DNA of 64,000 bases from positions 124,001 to 188,000 of the forward strand of contig NZ_FORQ01000002.1 of NCBI RefSeq assembly GCF_900114045.1, written 5' to 3'. The stretch comes from Kaistella treverensis. Its GTDB lineage: Bacteria; Bacteroidota; Bacteroidia; Flavobacteriales; Weeksellaceae. Below, piece by piece: positions 18,227-26,187 of the stretch. A model generated the notes under the pieces. The model was not told the origin of the DNA, searched no databases, and worked only from the letters and a program-made list of their open reading frames with translations. The position numbers and the translations under genes were made by a program. Position 1 is the stretch's first letter. The number at the start of each line of letters is the position of its first letter.

Positions 18227-19474
18227 TTATTTTAAATCCTTCCAGTAAAGATAGAAGCTAAAAGTTAGCAGAAATCCGCCAATCAGCATGCTTAAAGTCA
18301 AGCTTACCGCCATTCCCATCACGCCAAATTTCCCAACCAGAAAGAATGAAAAAATCAGCAGCAAAAGCAGCGTAAAAAATGAAATTACCGTATTGGCTTT
18401 CATTAAACCAACCGCAGAAAGCAGGTTTCCGTACAGGTTCCGGAAAAGGAGGTTCAGACAAAAGCCTGTGAGCAAAACGAAAAAAACAGGCGAATTAGCA
18501 GCATATTTTTCATTAAAAAATAAATTTACAATTTCGTGTCGGAAAACATATCCGACCAGTAAAATTCCTGCGCTTACCGGAATAAAAATTTTGTAATAAT
18601 TGGTGATATAATTTTGAAGAAAGCTTTTGTTCCGAAAGTTTTTTGCAAGAAGCGGAAAATCACTCTGCATAAAAGCGAGCGCTAAAAATGTAATGTTTGC
18701 GGGAATTAAAATAGCAACTTTATAATTTGCGACTGCAACAGCATTCATCAGGAAACTTAAAAGCAAAACGTCAGCGGAAAAAAGCGTATCCGAAAGCAGC
18801 GCCGTGCCCGCTGAAAACAGGCCGTACCTGCTCATTTCCTTATTTTTAAATTTTGCCGAAGGCAATTTTAAAACAAAATTTTCACGCCTGAAATAAAAAA
18901 GTGCCACAAACGGTGTAAAAGCTATGGAAAAAAGATAACCGCGAATTCCAAAAAAATAGGTCAGAAACAGCAAAAAAATCAGTCCGACAATATTTACCGT
19001 ATTTGTTAGTTGTGCAAACCGCATATTATTTCCGAAAATCCGCGCTTCCGACTGCAGATGATTCAAAAAATAAAAACCAATTAAGCGGATGGTAAAAAAG
19101 AGAAAAAACACCAGAATATCGTCGTATTTTTCAACGTAAATAAAAGCAACACCAAGAAAAATCACGCTCAAGAAAAGCTGCCGGTAAAAACCTTCTTTCA
19201 GCAAAAACGTGGAAAGCTGCTGCTTATCGAAGTCATTTTCCTGCAAAGAGCCGTAACGGAGAAGACTTTGCTGACTTCCGAAACCGCTGAAAGGTAAAAA
19301 AATAGCGAAAACCGAAGCCACAATGCTGATCATTCCGAACTCGTTTTCGGGTAATAATTTGATAATCACAAGCGAGCCTGCAAAAGCGCAAATTTTGGCA
19401 ACCAAAAGCGATAAAAAAACGTGCTGTCCTTTATTTTTAAAAAAATCGCTGATAAAGAGTTGCAGACTTTCCAC
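18227..19474 (-). CDS. Polysaccharide/oligosaccharide flippase (Wzx/MATE-like)
   Basis: A 415 aa polytopic membrane protein with about twelve hydrophobic segments and no large soluble domain, in the polysaccharide biosynthesis (MVF/MOP superfamily) pattern. It probably flips lipid-linked glycans across the inner membrane. The start codon is GTG, immediately after the stop of the AsnB-like gene with no gap. With the AsnB-like enzyme and GT4 it forms a small glycan cluster. The transported glycan is unknown. Confidence 0.85.
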   Translation of the reverse strand: MESLQLFISDFFKNKGQHVFLSLLVAKICAFAGSLVIIKLLPENEFGMISIVASVFAIFLPFSGFGSQQSLLRYGSLQENDFDKQQLSTFLLKEGFYRQLFLSVIFLGVAFIYVEKYDDILVFFLFFTIRLIGFYFLNHLQSEARIFGNNMRFAQLTNTVNIVGLIFLLFLTYFFGIRGYLFSIAFTPFVALFYFRRENFVLKLPSAKFKNKEMSRYGLFSAGTALLSDTLFSADVLLLSFLMNAVAVANYKVAILIPANITFLALAFMQSDFPLLAKNFRNKSFLQNYITNYYKIFIPVSAGILLVGYVFRHEIVNLFFNEKYAANSPVFFVLLTGFCLNLLFRNLYGNLLSAVGLMKANTVISFFTLLLLLIFSFFLVGKFGVMGMAVSLTLSMLIGGFLLTFSFYLYWKDLK

Positions 19475-21127
19475 TTAAAAAAAGAGTTTGAAAATGGCCA
19501 GAATATTTACAGCTTGTGATTTTGAAAAAAAATCGCGCTGCGCGAAAAGTTCGGTAACATCCTTTTCCAGCTCCGGAAAACCGCTTAAACGGTGAATATT
19601 ATTTTGAAAATATTCCGCATAATAACGCTGAATTTCCGGCTGCGAATCATAATAAAACTGATACGGATACATGCTGGATTTTGCTGGTGTTTTGAGCACT
19701 TTTTCATTTAAAATTTTAAAGCCGCGCTTTACAAAACGGTCGCCAAATTTCGTTTTCCAACGCGCATCGGGTTTTAGCAAAGTTCTTTCCCAGCGGTACT
19801 TTACGGCTTCGGGACAATATTTATTCAGCCATTCGAGATAGAAATTCTGATTATATTTCCATTTTTCCGGCAGCGAAATAGCAGTTTCCAGAAAATCTTT
19901 GGTCATAAACGGCGAAGTTTGATAGGCTTTTTGCTGAAAAACGTGCGCGCCAAAAATTGTTCGGTTAAAAGCTATGTTGCGGATCAAAAAAAGTTCTTCA
20001 GTTTCATAATTTTTCAGCGTTTCATGAAGCGAATTTTTGATTTTTGGCAGAAATTTTCGGTTTACCACCAATTTAAAATCCGAAGGTTTTTTGCGGAACG
20101 GAGCGGAATTAAAACCGCCCAAAACGCCATCGCCAATCTGCCCGCTATGAAATAAACCGAAGTTTTGATATTTTAAATTTTCCATCGCGTGCTGCACGTG
20201 AATGGCGCCGGTGTACAAAACCATTCCTTCCGACAGCGCCGTCAACTCATCGATTTTTTTTAAAAAACTTCCGCCATCTAGAGGAACAAATTCATAATTT
20301 ATTTGCTGCTCCTGGGCTATTTTTTTCGAAATCGTGTGATCAAAATATTTTGATTGTGAAAAGCAGAAGGCGCGGTCAGGTTTCCGGTGATTTTTCAAGG
20401 CATAAAACATCGCAATGCGACTGTCCAAACCCCCACTTAAAAGACAGAGATGATTTTTACCAAGCTCGCTATCTTTTTCATATTCCAACCGAACGGATTC
20501 TGAGAAAACCTCGTGAATCCTTTCCAGCGCCTGTTCTTTGCTGCCGCTGAAAGCCGGAATTTTGGCTAAACTGAAATATTCGCGTTCGACAAGTGAAGTT
20601 TCGGAAAAATCGATTTCCAGAAAATAGCCATCCAGAAGTTTTTTTACCTGCTTTACGGGCGTTTTTCCTTCAGTTAGATTGGTGAAACACAGCAGCTGAT
20701 ACAGCGACTCAACATCAGGTTCGACATTAAAATGGGAATTTTTTAATGATAATGTCAGCCGCTTTAAATCGGTATCGATGAAGATCTGATTGTTTAAAAA
20801 AATGTAGAAAACACGCTGCGTAGAAGTGATATTGGTAAAAACCAAAAGTTTTTTCCTTTTTTTATCAAAAAGAAAACCACGAAACTCACCTTCAAAAACT
20901 GAAAAAAAATGCTCTTTTTGCCCGGAATAAATGTTGTGGATGAGCGCCTCAAAATCTTTTGCGGCAAATTGCTGAAAAAGCTTTCTCCTATTCAGCAGAA
21001 CACCATCAAAAAGAAAATCAAAAGCCTCGGCTTGAAAGTAAAAATCGTCATAATTACCACCTAAAAAAGAGCTGATTTGGATATTTTGCGGAGCAACAGA
21101 AATGGAAAAACCTTTCGCCATGAACAT
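19475..21127 (-). CDS. Asparagine synthase-like amidotransferase with degenerate glutaminase domain
   Basis: A 550 aa AsnB-type protein. The N-terminal part (about 1-180) resembles the class II glutamine amidotransferase fold, but neither possible start (21127 or 21121) yields the N-terminal Cys nucleophile, so glutamine hydrolysis is unlikely. The C-terminal synthetase part has the PP-loop pyrophosphatase motif SGGLDS (231-236) for ATP binding. In glycan and peptide clusters such enzymes amidate sugars or peptides. It sits between GT4 and flippase genes, which suggests modification of a surface glycan. Its amine donor would have to be ammonia or come from a partner. Substrate unknown. Confidence 0.8.
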   Translation of the reverse strand: MFMAKGFSISVAPQNIQISSFLGGNYDDFYFQAEAFDFLFDGVLLNRRKLFQQFAAKDFEALIHNIYSGQKEHFFSVFEGEFRGFLFDKKRKKLLVFTNITSTQRVFYIFLNNQIFIDTDLKRLTLSLKNSHFNVEPDVESLYQLLCFTNLTEGKTPVKQVKKLLDGYFLEIDFSETSLVEREYFSLAKIPAFSGSKEQALERIHEVFSESVRLEYEKDSELGKNHLCLLSGGLDSRIAMFYALKNHRKPDRAFCFSQSKYFDHTISKKIAQEQQINYEFVPLDGGSFLKKIDELTALSEGMVLYTGAIHVQHAMENLKYQNFGLFHSGQIGDGVLGGFNSAPFRKKPSDFKLVVNRKFLPKIKNSLHETLKNYETEELFLIRNIAFNRTIFGAHVFQQKAYQTSPFMTKDFLETAISLPEKWKYNQNFYLEWLNKYCPEAVKYRWERTLLKPDARWKTKFGDRFVKRGFKILNEKVLKTPAKSSMYPYQFYYDSQPEIQRYYAEYFQNNIHRLSGFPELEKDVTELFAQRDFFSKSQAVNILAIFKLFF

Positions 21128-21163
21128 TTTTGAAAGATAAATTTAAATCAATTTTTCTATGTT

Positions 21164-22291
21164 TCAGCGGCCCTGCAGAATTTTCCGGTAAACTTCATCA
21201 AATTTGCGCGAAATGGTTTCCATTGAAAAGCAATGCTCAATGTATTGGTGTAAAATTTCCGGTTTATCGAAGTCGATTTTGTTCAGAAGTACGCTTTTCA
21301 TCGCATCGTATAATGCGTCTTCCGAATTTTTAATCAGAATACCATTTCTTCCATTTACAATCTCTTTAATACCGCCGACATTTGTCGCAATAACAGGCGT
21401 TCCAGAAGATAAAGATTCCAAAAGGACGCACGGAAAATTTTCGTAATCGCTGAAAAGTACAAAGCAACTGCTTTCGCGCATTTTCCGCGCAACTTCTTCA
21501 ATTTTTAAAGTAGAAAAAGTTTTTACAAAGTCTCCGGCTTTATGCCTTGAAATAATTCTGTTTAAATTTTCCACCTCTCCGTCACCACCGATGTGCATTT
21601 CGAAATTGGTAAATTCCTTACGGAGCTTTAAAGCTGCTGCCAGAATTTTTTCCGGGTTTTTCAGTTGTATTAAATTTGAAATGTGGAGAAAAGTAAATTT
21701 CTGCGGATGATGTTTTTTCGGCGGAAAAACATTCATATTTACCACATTTTCCACCACATGAGAACAGCGCGTAAATCCCAAAATTTTCATATCATTTTGC
21801 AAACTTTTGCTTACCGGCAAAATTGCTGAGGCATTTTTTGCAATTTGGTGTGCCAGAAAAACTTTTAATTTCGACCTTTTAGCACGGTTAATTTCTAAAA
21901 ATCCGGACCAGTGTTCGCTAACAACGAAAGGAATATGATGTTTCCGTTTAAGATAAACGGCAAAAAGCATGGAATTGAAAAGGACATTAGCATGCACCAA
22001 ATCCGGTTTTTGCATCTGGGAAAAACCTCTTTGGTAAGCTTTCATGCGCCGGAAAAAATTCCGGGCTGGATTGATGGATTTTTTGTAATAAATAATCAGC
22101 GTACGGATGCCGTTAACCTGCTGATCATCAATAATATAACGTTCTTTTTGCGCACAATCACCGATAGCATGCAAAACTTCCACGTCGTGCCGAAGCGCGA
22201 CTGCTTCTGCATGTCTTTGCACAAAATTTCCATTTGTAGGTTCCAGCTTATTTGGAAACCAGGAGGAAATAAATAGAATTTTATGGCGCAT
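21164..22291 (-). CDS. Glycosyltransferase family 4
   Basis: GT-B fold glycosyltransferase, 375 aa. The N-terminal domain starts with KILFISSWFPNKLEPTNGNF, typical of GT4 acceptor domains. The C-terminal half has the nucleotide-sugar region with SDYENFPCVLLESLSSGTPV, the E-x7-E type signature of retaining GT4 enzymes, followed by GGIKEIV and NGILIKN. Cytosolic face of the inner membrane. First gene of the glycan cluster on this strand; a weak -7 match (TAAATTTA) lies upstream. Sugar specificity unknown. Confidence 0.92.
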   Translation of the reverse strand: MRHKILFISSWFPNKLEPTNGNFVQRHAEAVALRHDVEVLHAIGDCAQKERYIIDDQQVNGIRTLIIYYKKSINPARNFFRRMKAYQRGFSQMQKPDLVHANVLFNSMLFAVYLKRKHHIPFVVSEHWSGFLEINRAKRSKLKVFLAHQIAKNASAILPVSKSLQNDMKILGFTRCSHVVENVVNMNVFPPKKHHPQKFTFLHISNLIQLKNPEKILAAALKLRKEFTNFEMHIGGDGEVENLNRIISRHKAGDFVKTFSTLKIEEVARKMRESSCFVLFSDYENFPCVLLESLSSGTPVIATNVGGIKEIVNGRNGILIKNSEDALYDAMKSVLLNKIDFDKPEILHQYIEHCFSMETISRKFDEVYRKILQGR

Positions 22292-22330
22292 AGCACAACT
22301 TCTAACGTAAATTTAAGCAATTAATTGCAC

Positions 22331-22366
22331 AAAAAACCCTTTGGACAACTTTATGTCAAAGGGTTT
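22331..22366 (-). terminator. Terminator of the Fe-S/hypothetical transcript
   Basis: AAACCCTTTG (22334-22343) and CAAAGGGTTT (22357-22366) form a 10-bp stem; on the minus strand it is followed by a T-run. It separates the gene ending at 22388 from the GT4 gene. Confidence 0.8.
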
Positions 22367-22387
22367 CAGCTTTATTTTTTTAAATGT

Positions 22388-22879
22388 TTAATCTACATAG
22401 ATTCCGGCCCAACTCCTTTTCAGCGGCAAAAGAAAATCGCTTAAAAAAGCCACATAGGTATTTTTGGAAAAATCGAAAACCTGAATGTTCTGAGAAATTG
22501 TACCGGTTTTTAAACCTGTTCTAAAATCCTGGAGTTTCAGGGTCTGAATTTCACCATTCTCCACAAAACTTGCTTTCATTCGGTCGAATAAGCCGAGGTT
22601 AAATTCCGCATCGATTTCGCGCATTACACCGCCCAACTCATCGATAGAACAGCCTGAAGCGGCTTCTTTTTCTTCATCTACAGAAACAACGATAAACTGA
22701 TTTTTTTCGATTTTAAACGAAGCGGACAAAGGTTTGCCGTGCGCAGCCCAGGTTGCAAGAAAATCAAAAAGTTTTTCAGTGATTAATTTGCTTTCTTTTG
22801 CGGTCAGCTGTCGTGACGCGGGATAAATTATAATTCGGTAATCGTTGGTTTCAACGATATTGGATTCTTCTATTTTCAT
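22388..22879 (-). CDS. Conserved hypothetical protein (often mislabelled ABC transporter ATPase)
   Basis: A 163 aa soluble protein without Walker motifs. Patterns such as YPASRQLT at the start, LATWAAHGKPLSA, FIVVSVDEE and ASGCSIDELGG in the middle match a conserved Bacteroidota family that databases frequently label as ABC transporter ATPase. Nothing in this sequence supports ATP binding. It lies 42 bases downstream of the Fe-S protein gene and before a terminator, so it probably ends that operon. Function unknown. Confidence 0.8.
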   Translation of the reverse strand: MKIEESNIVETNDYRIIIYPASRQLTAKESKLITEKLFDFLATWAAHGKPLSASFKIEKNQFIVVSVDEEKEAASGCSIDELGGVMREIDAEFNLGLFDRMKASFVENGEIQTLKLQDFRTGLKTGTISQNIQVFDFSKNTYVAFLSDFLLPLKRSWAGIYVD

Positions 22880-22921
22880 TTCTTTTGATTTAAAAAATTA
22901 GCCGTTATAACGCCCGATTTT

Positions 22922-23704
22922 TTATAAATCTTCAGCTTCAGCTAAAAGTTCGGCGATGTCTTTAACCTGAACTTCGGTGTTGTTAAAGTGCTTTACACCG
23001 TCGGTAATCATGGTGTTGCAGAACGGGCAGCCAGTCGCAATAATATTCGGTTGTTCAGCTAAAGCTTCTTCGGTTCTTTCCACATTGATGTCTTTATCGC
23101 CTTTTTCGGGCTCTTTAAACATTTGCGCACCACCGGCGCCACAGCACAATCCATTGGATTTGCATCTTTTCATTTCCACCAACTCCGAATCGAGTTTTTG
23201 CAGCAACTGACGCGGTGCTTCGTATTCACCATTTCCGCGACCAAGATAACACGGATCGTGGAAGGTAATTTTTTTACCAGCGAATGTTCCTCCTTCAATT
23301 TTTAGACGGCCTTCTTCCATTAATTTTCGAAGAAACTGCGTGTGGTGCATCACTTCGTAATTTCCGCCGAGACCCGGATATTCGTTTTTGATGATATTAA
23401 AACAATGCGGACAAGCGGTAACAATTTTTTTCACGCCGTAACCGTTCAAAATTTCGATGTTGGTTAAAGCCATCATCTGGAAAATAAATTCGTTGCCGGC
23501 ACGTTTTGCAGGATCTCCGTTGCAGGATTCCTCCTGTCCGAGAACCGCAAATTCTACCCCTACTTTGTGCAAAATTTTGCATAATGCCTTGGTTACTTTT
23601 TTCGCGCGGTCATCAAAGCTTCCCATGCAGCCCACGAAAAATAAGACTTCCGGAGCTTTACCTTCGGCAGCATATTCTGCCATTGTTTTTATTGTGAAAT
23701 CCAT
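22922..23704 (-). CDS. (Fe-S)-binding protein with CCG domains (HdrB/LldE-like)
   Basis: A 260 aa soluble iron-sulfur protein with two cysteine-rich CCG-type domains. The first uses Cys26, Cys61 and CPHC (98-101) and has CNG where CCG is usual. The second is complete, with Cys152, CCG (187-189) and CPFC near 226-229. Such domains occur in heterodisulfide reductase HdrB, GlpC and lactate oxidase LldE. It follows the membrane-bound ferredoxin-type partner by 69 bases; together they probably move electrons between quinones and an unknown donor. Substrate not determinable. Confidence 0.88.
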   Translation of the reverse strand: MDFTIKTMAEYAAEGKAPEVLFFVGCMGSFDDRAKKVTKALCKILHKVGVEFAVLGQEESCNGDPAKRAGNEFIFQMMALTNIEILNGYGVKKIVTACPHCFNIIKNEYPGLGGNYEVMHHTQFLRKLMEEGRLKIEGGTFAGKKITFHDPCYLGRGNGEYEAPRQLLQKLDSELVEMKRCKSNGLCCGAGGAQMFKEPEKGDKDINVERTEEALAEQPNIIATGCPFCNTMITDGVKHFNNTEVQVKDIAELLAEAEDL

Positions 23705-23773
23705 GTTATAGTTTACCAGTTTTCAGCACGTGAAAAGCGAGGATTTTTTCGGTGCTATTTTCTAAGATTTTTG

Positions 23774-25105
23774 TTAATTATCATTTGCCCAGTTCAGGCG
23801 GTCGGCTTGATTATACTGCCACGGCGCGGCATTATTTTCAATGTTTGTCATCATCAGGTTCAGTTCCTGCGGCGCGGCGGACTGTTCCATTACCAAAAAG
23901 CGACGCAATTCCACAATAATTGATAACGGGTCGATAAGCACCGGACAGGCTTCAACACACGCGTTGCAGGTTGTACAGGCCCAGATTTCTTCGCGCTGAA
24001 TATGATCGTCTAATAATTTTTTACCGTCATCGACAAACTTCCCGTTTTTATTGATGTTTTTACCGACTTCTTCAATACGGTCGCGCGTATCCATCATAAT
24101 TTTTCGCGGCGAAAGTTTTTTTCCGGTAATATTTGCCGGACAAACCGCGGTGCATCTGCCACATTCCGTGCAGGAATACGCGTTGAGAAGCTGAACTTTA
24201 TGCAAATCGAAAATATCACTTGCTCCGAATTTTTCCGGAACCGCATTCGCATCTTCTTCTGCAGGTGCGGCGTAAGGATCCGCATTTGGATCCATCATTA
24301 ATTTAATTTCCTTGGTTACGGAATCTAAATTATTGAATCTTCCAAGCGGACCGAGTTTCGCATACCAGGTATTCGGGAAGGCCAAAAGAATATGAAGATG
24401 TTTGGAATAATACAGATAGTTCATGAAGAACAAAATGCCGATGAAGTGAAACCACCACGCGCCACGTTCTAAAAACATCAACGCTGAATCGCTAAAATTT
24501 GCCAAAAGAGGGGCGAAAAAAGATGAAGAAACGGGGAAGCTTCCGTGTGCGGCATAAGCGTTGCGCTGCTGTAAAAGCCAATCTGAAGAATTCATGGTGA
24601 AAAATGCCATCATCAAAGCAAATTCAATAATTAGAATCCAGTTGGCGTCGTTTTTCGGCCAGCCGAAAAGTTCTTTCATTGTTAATCTTCGTACTCCATA
24701 GAAATTTCTTCTAATGAAAAATATTACCACGGCAATAATCACCAAAAGTGCTAAAATTTCTAAAGTTGCCGTAAAAGCAGAATAGAAAGAATTGCCCATT
24801 ATACCGGCTAAAAAACGGTGTGTACCGAAAATACCATCGATAATGATTTCCAGAAGTTCAATATTGATAATGACAAAACCTACATATACGATGACATGTA
24901 GGATTCCCGCAATTGGACGTTTGGTCATTTTGCTTTGTCCCAGTGCTACGCGCGCCATGGTTTCCCACCGTCTTGGCTTTTGGTCGCTTCGGTCTATTTC
25001 CCTGCCTAACTGAATATTTCGATAAATTTCTTTTAAACTTTTAAAGAAAAGTCCGAAGCCAACAACAAGTGCGACAAAAAAAAGAATATTGTCAATATAT
25101 TCCAT
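23774..25105 (-). CDS. Membrane-bound 4Fe-4S dicluster protein (HdrE/NarI-like plus ferredoxin domain)
   Basis: A 443 aa protein with about five membrane helices in the first 240 residues, including haem-type His positions (HVIVYVGFV), and a C-terminal ferredoxin dicluster: CTECGRCTAVCP (about 312-323) and CTTCNACVEACP (about 372-383). This is the HdrDE/GlpC-like architecture paired in Bacteroidota with a CCG-domain protein. It starts 12 bases after mlaD. Probably an inner-membrane quinone-linked oxidoreductase; partner and substrate unknown. Confidence 0.88.
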   Translation of the reverse strand: MEYIDNILFFVALVVGFGLFFKSLKEIYRNIQLGREIDRSDQKPRRWETMARVALGQSKMTKRPIAGILHVIVYVGFVIINIELLEIIIDGIFGTHRFLAGIMGNSFYSAFTATLEILALLVIIAVVIFFIRRNFYGVRRLTMKELFGWPKNDANWILIIEFALMMAFFTMNSSDWLLQQRNAYAAHGSFPVSSSFFAPLLANFSDSALMFLERGAWWFHFIGILFFMNYLYYSKHLHILLAFPNTWYAKLGPLGRFNNLDSVTKEIKLMMDPNADPYAAPAEEDANAVPEKFGASDIFDLHKVQLLNAYSCTECGRCTAVCPANITGKKLSPRKIMMDTRDRIEEVGKNINKNGKFVDDGKKLLDDHIQREEIWACTTCNACVEACPVLIDPLSIIVELRRFLVMEQSAAPQELNLMMTNIENNAAPWQYNQADRLNWANDN

Positions 25106-25117
25106 AGGAAAAAGGTT

Positions 25118-26068
25118 TTAGTCTTTTGTATTCTTACCGAAAACCGAAAAGTTCAGATATCTTTTTGGATTTGCTTTTAAATCTTCCACCAATAAATTGA
25201 GATTTTCAGCAGTTTTATTTAGGTTCTGGTAAAGTTGCTCATCTTTTGCCAATTTACCAAGACTTCCTTCACCATTTTGTATGCCGCTAATAACACCGTT
25301 TAATTTATCCGCCGTTGTGCTGAGTTTATCGATGGTGTTGTTTAGTTTTTGAACGTCTACCGCATCGGCAACCTGACCGTATTTATCGATTGCTGTTTTC
25401 GCACTGATAGTTGCTAAATTCGCGTTATCCAACATTTTTTGGATGCGTGGATCGTTATTCGCTAAAAGTGCATTGGTCTGCTGCGAAGTTCTTTCAAAAG
25501 CCGTCACCGTTCTATTAAGATTGGTTAAAAGTGCATTAATTTGCTGACGGTTTTGATCATCAACGAGTTGGTTAGCATTTGTGACTAAAGAATCTACTCT
25601 TTTCAACACGACCTGCACCTGATCTTTCACCGGACCTACCTGTGAGGAAATGCTGTTCAGCATAGAAAGTTTGAATTCGCCGGCTAAAGTATCACCATCT
25701 TTTGCCATCTCTCCGCCATAAGCTAAATTCACGCGCATTTGCTTGCCAGACATTAATCCGGGTTCGAAAATTTCCAAGGTAGATTTCTTGGAAAACTCAA
25801 AACTGTCGTCAACGAGGACTTCAACTACGAAGTGTATCTTCCCGTCGGCTTCCGTAATGGGAATGATGTTATCCACCTGCCCAACTTTCAAACCGTTAAT
25901 AGAAACGGGGTTTGAGGCTTCTAAACCTTCGACATTATCAAATTTTGCGTAGAAAATATTATCGGTGGTAAAAAGACTTTTACCTTTCATAAACTGGAAC
26001 AAAAAGACAAAGCCAACAATGGCGAGAAGTGCGATGAGACCAGCTTTTATTTCTTTTGTGAATTTCAC
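25118..26068 (-). CDS. mlaD: MlaD-family lipid-trafficking protein
   Basis: A 316 aa protein with one N-terminal membrane anchor and an MCE domain (about residues 30-110, with GLEASNPVSINGLKVGQVDNI), then a long helical tail (about 140-300) rich in Gln/Asn/Leu. MlaD proteins form hexameric rings carrying phospholipids between membranes. I choose GTG at 26068: the ATG at 26101 starts inside a -7 box (26090-26097), so translation must begin downstream. It is first in an operon with the two Fe-S genes, while mlaE-mlaF are 10 kb away. Confidence 0.88.
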   Translation of the reverse strand: MKFTKEIKAGLIALLAIVGFVFLFQFMKGKSLFTTDNIFYAKFDNVEGLEASNPVSINGLKVGQVDNIIPITEADGKIHFVVEVLVDDSFEFSKKSTLEIFEPGLMSGKQMRVNLAYGGEMAKDGDTLAGEFKLSMLNSISSQVGPVKDQVQVVLKRVDSLVTNANQLVDDQNRQQINALLTNLNRTVTAFERTSQQTNALLANNDPRIQKMLDNANLATISAKTAIDKYGQVADAVDVQKLNNTIDKLSTTADKLNGVISGIQNGEGSLGKLAKDEQLYQNLNKTAENLNLLVEDLKANPKRYLNFSVFGKNTKD

Positions 26069-26089
26069 TTTTGTGTATTTTTTATGCGA

Positions 26090-26097
26090 CAAATATA
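26090..26097 (-). promoter_or_regulatory. -7 promoter box for mlaD
   Basis: Minus-strand TATATTTG, a full TAnnTTTG match. It overlaps the codons of a longer in-frame reading, which decides for the GTG start at 26068. Confidence 0.6.
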
Positions 26098-26142
26098 GCA
26101 TATTTTAAATAAAGTGCTGTGAAAACCATAGGTTCTAAAAAC

Positions 26143-26166
26143 ACAAAAAGCGACCGTAAAGTCGCT
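26143..26166 (-). terminator. Terminator after the PpiD-like gene
   Basis: AGCGAC (26149-26154) and GTCGCT (26161-26166) with a 6-base loop; on the minus strand it is followed by TTTTTG. Confidence 0.75.
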
Positions 26167-26187
26167 TCCTATGTATGTTACAAAGTC

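Noticed and set aside
19919-20155. Plus-strand ORF within the AsnB-like gene and similar ORFs opposite serS, lon and pgi
   Set aside because: They mirror the strong coding frame of the opposite gene, have no promoter, and give no recognisable protein.
17714-22291. Horizontally acquired glycan island
   Set aside because: Base composition and codon style do not look different from neighbours, and there are no mobile-element remnants or tRNA at the edges.
22388-22879. ABC transporter ATPase
   Set aside because: No Walker A, signature or Walker B motif; the usual database label is not supported.
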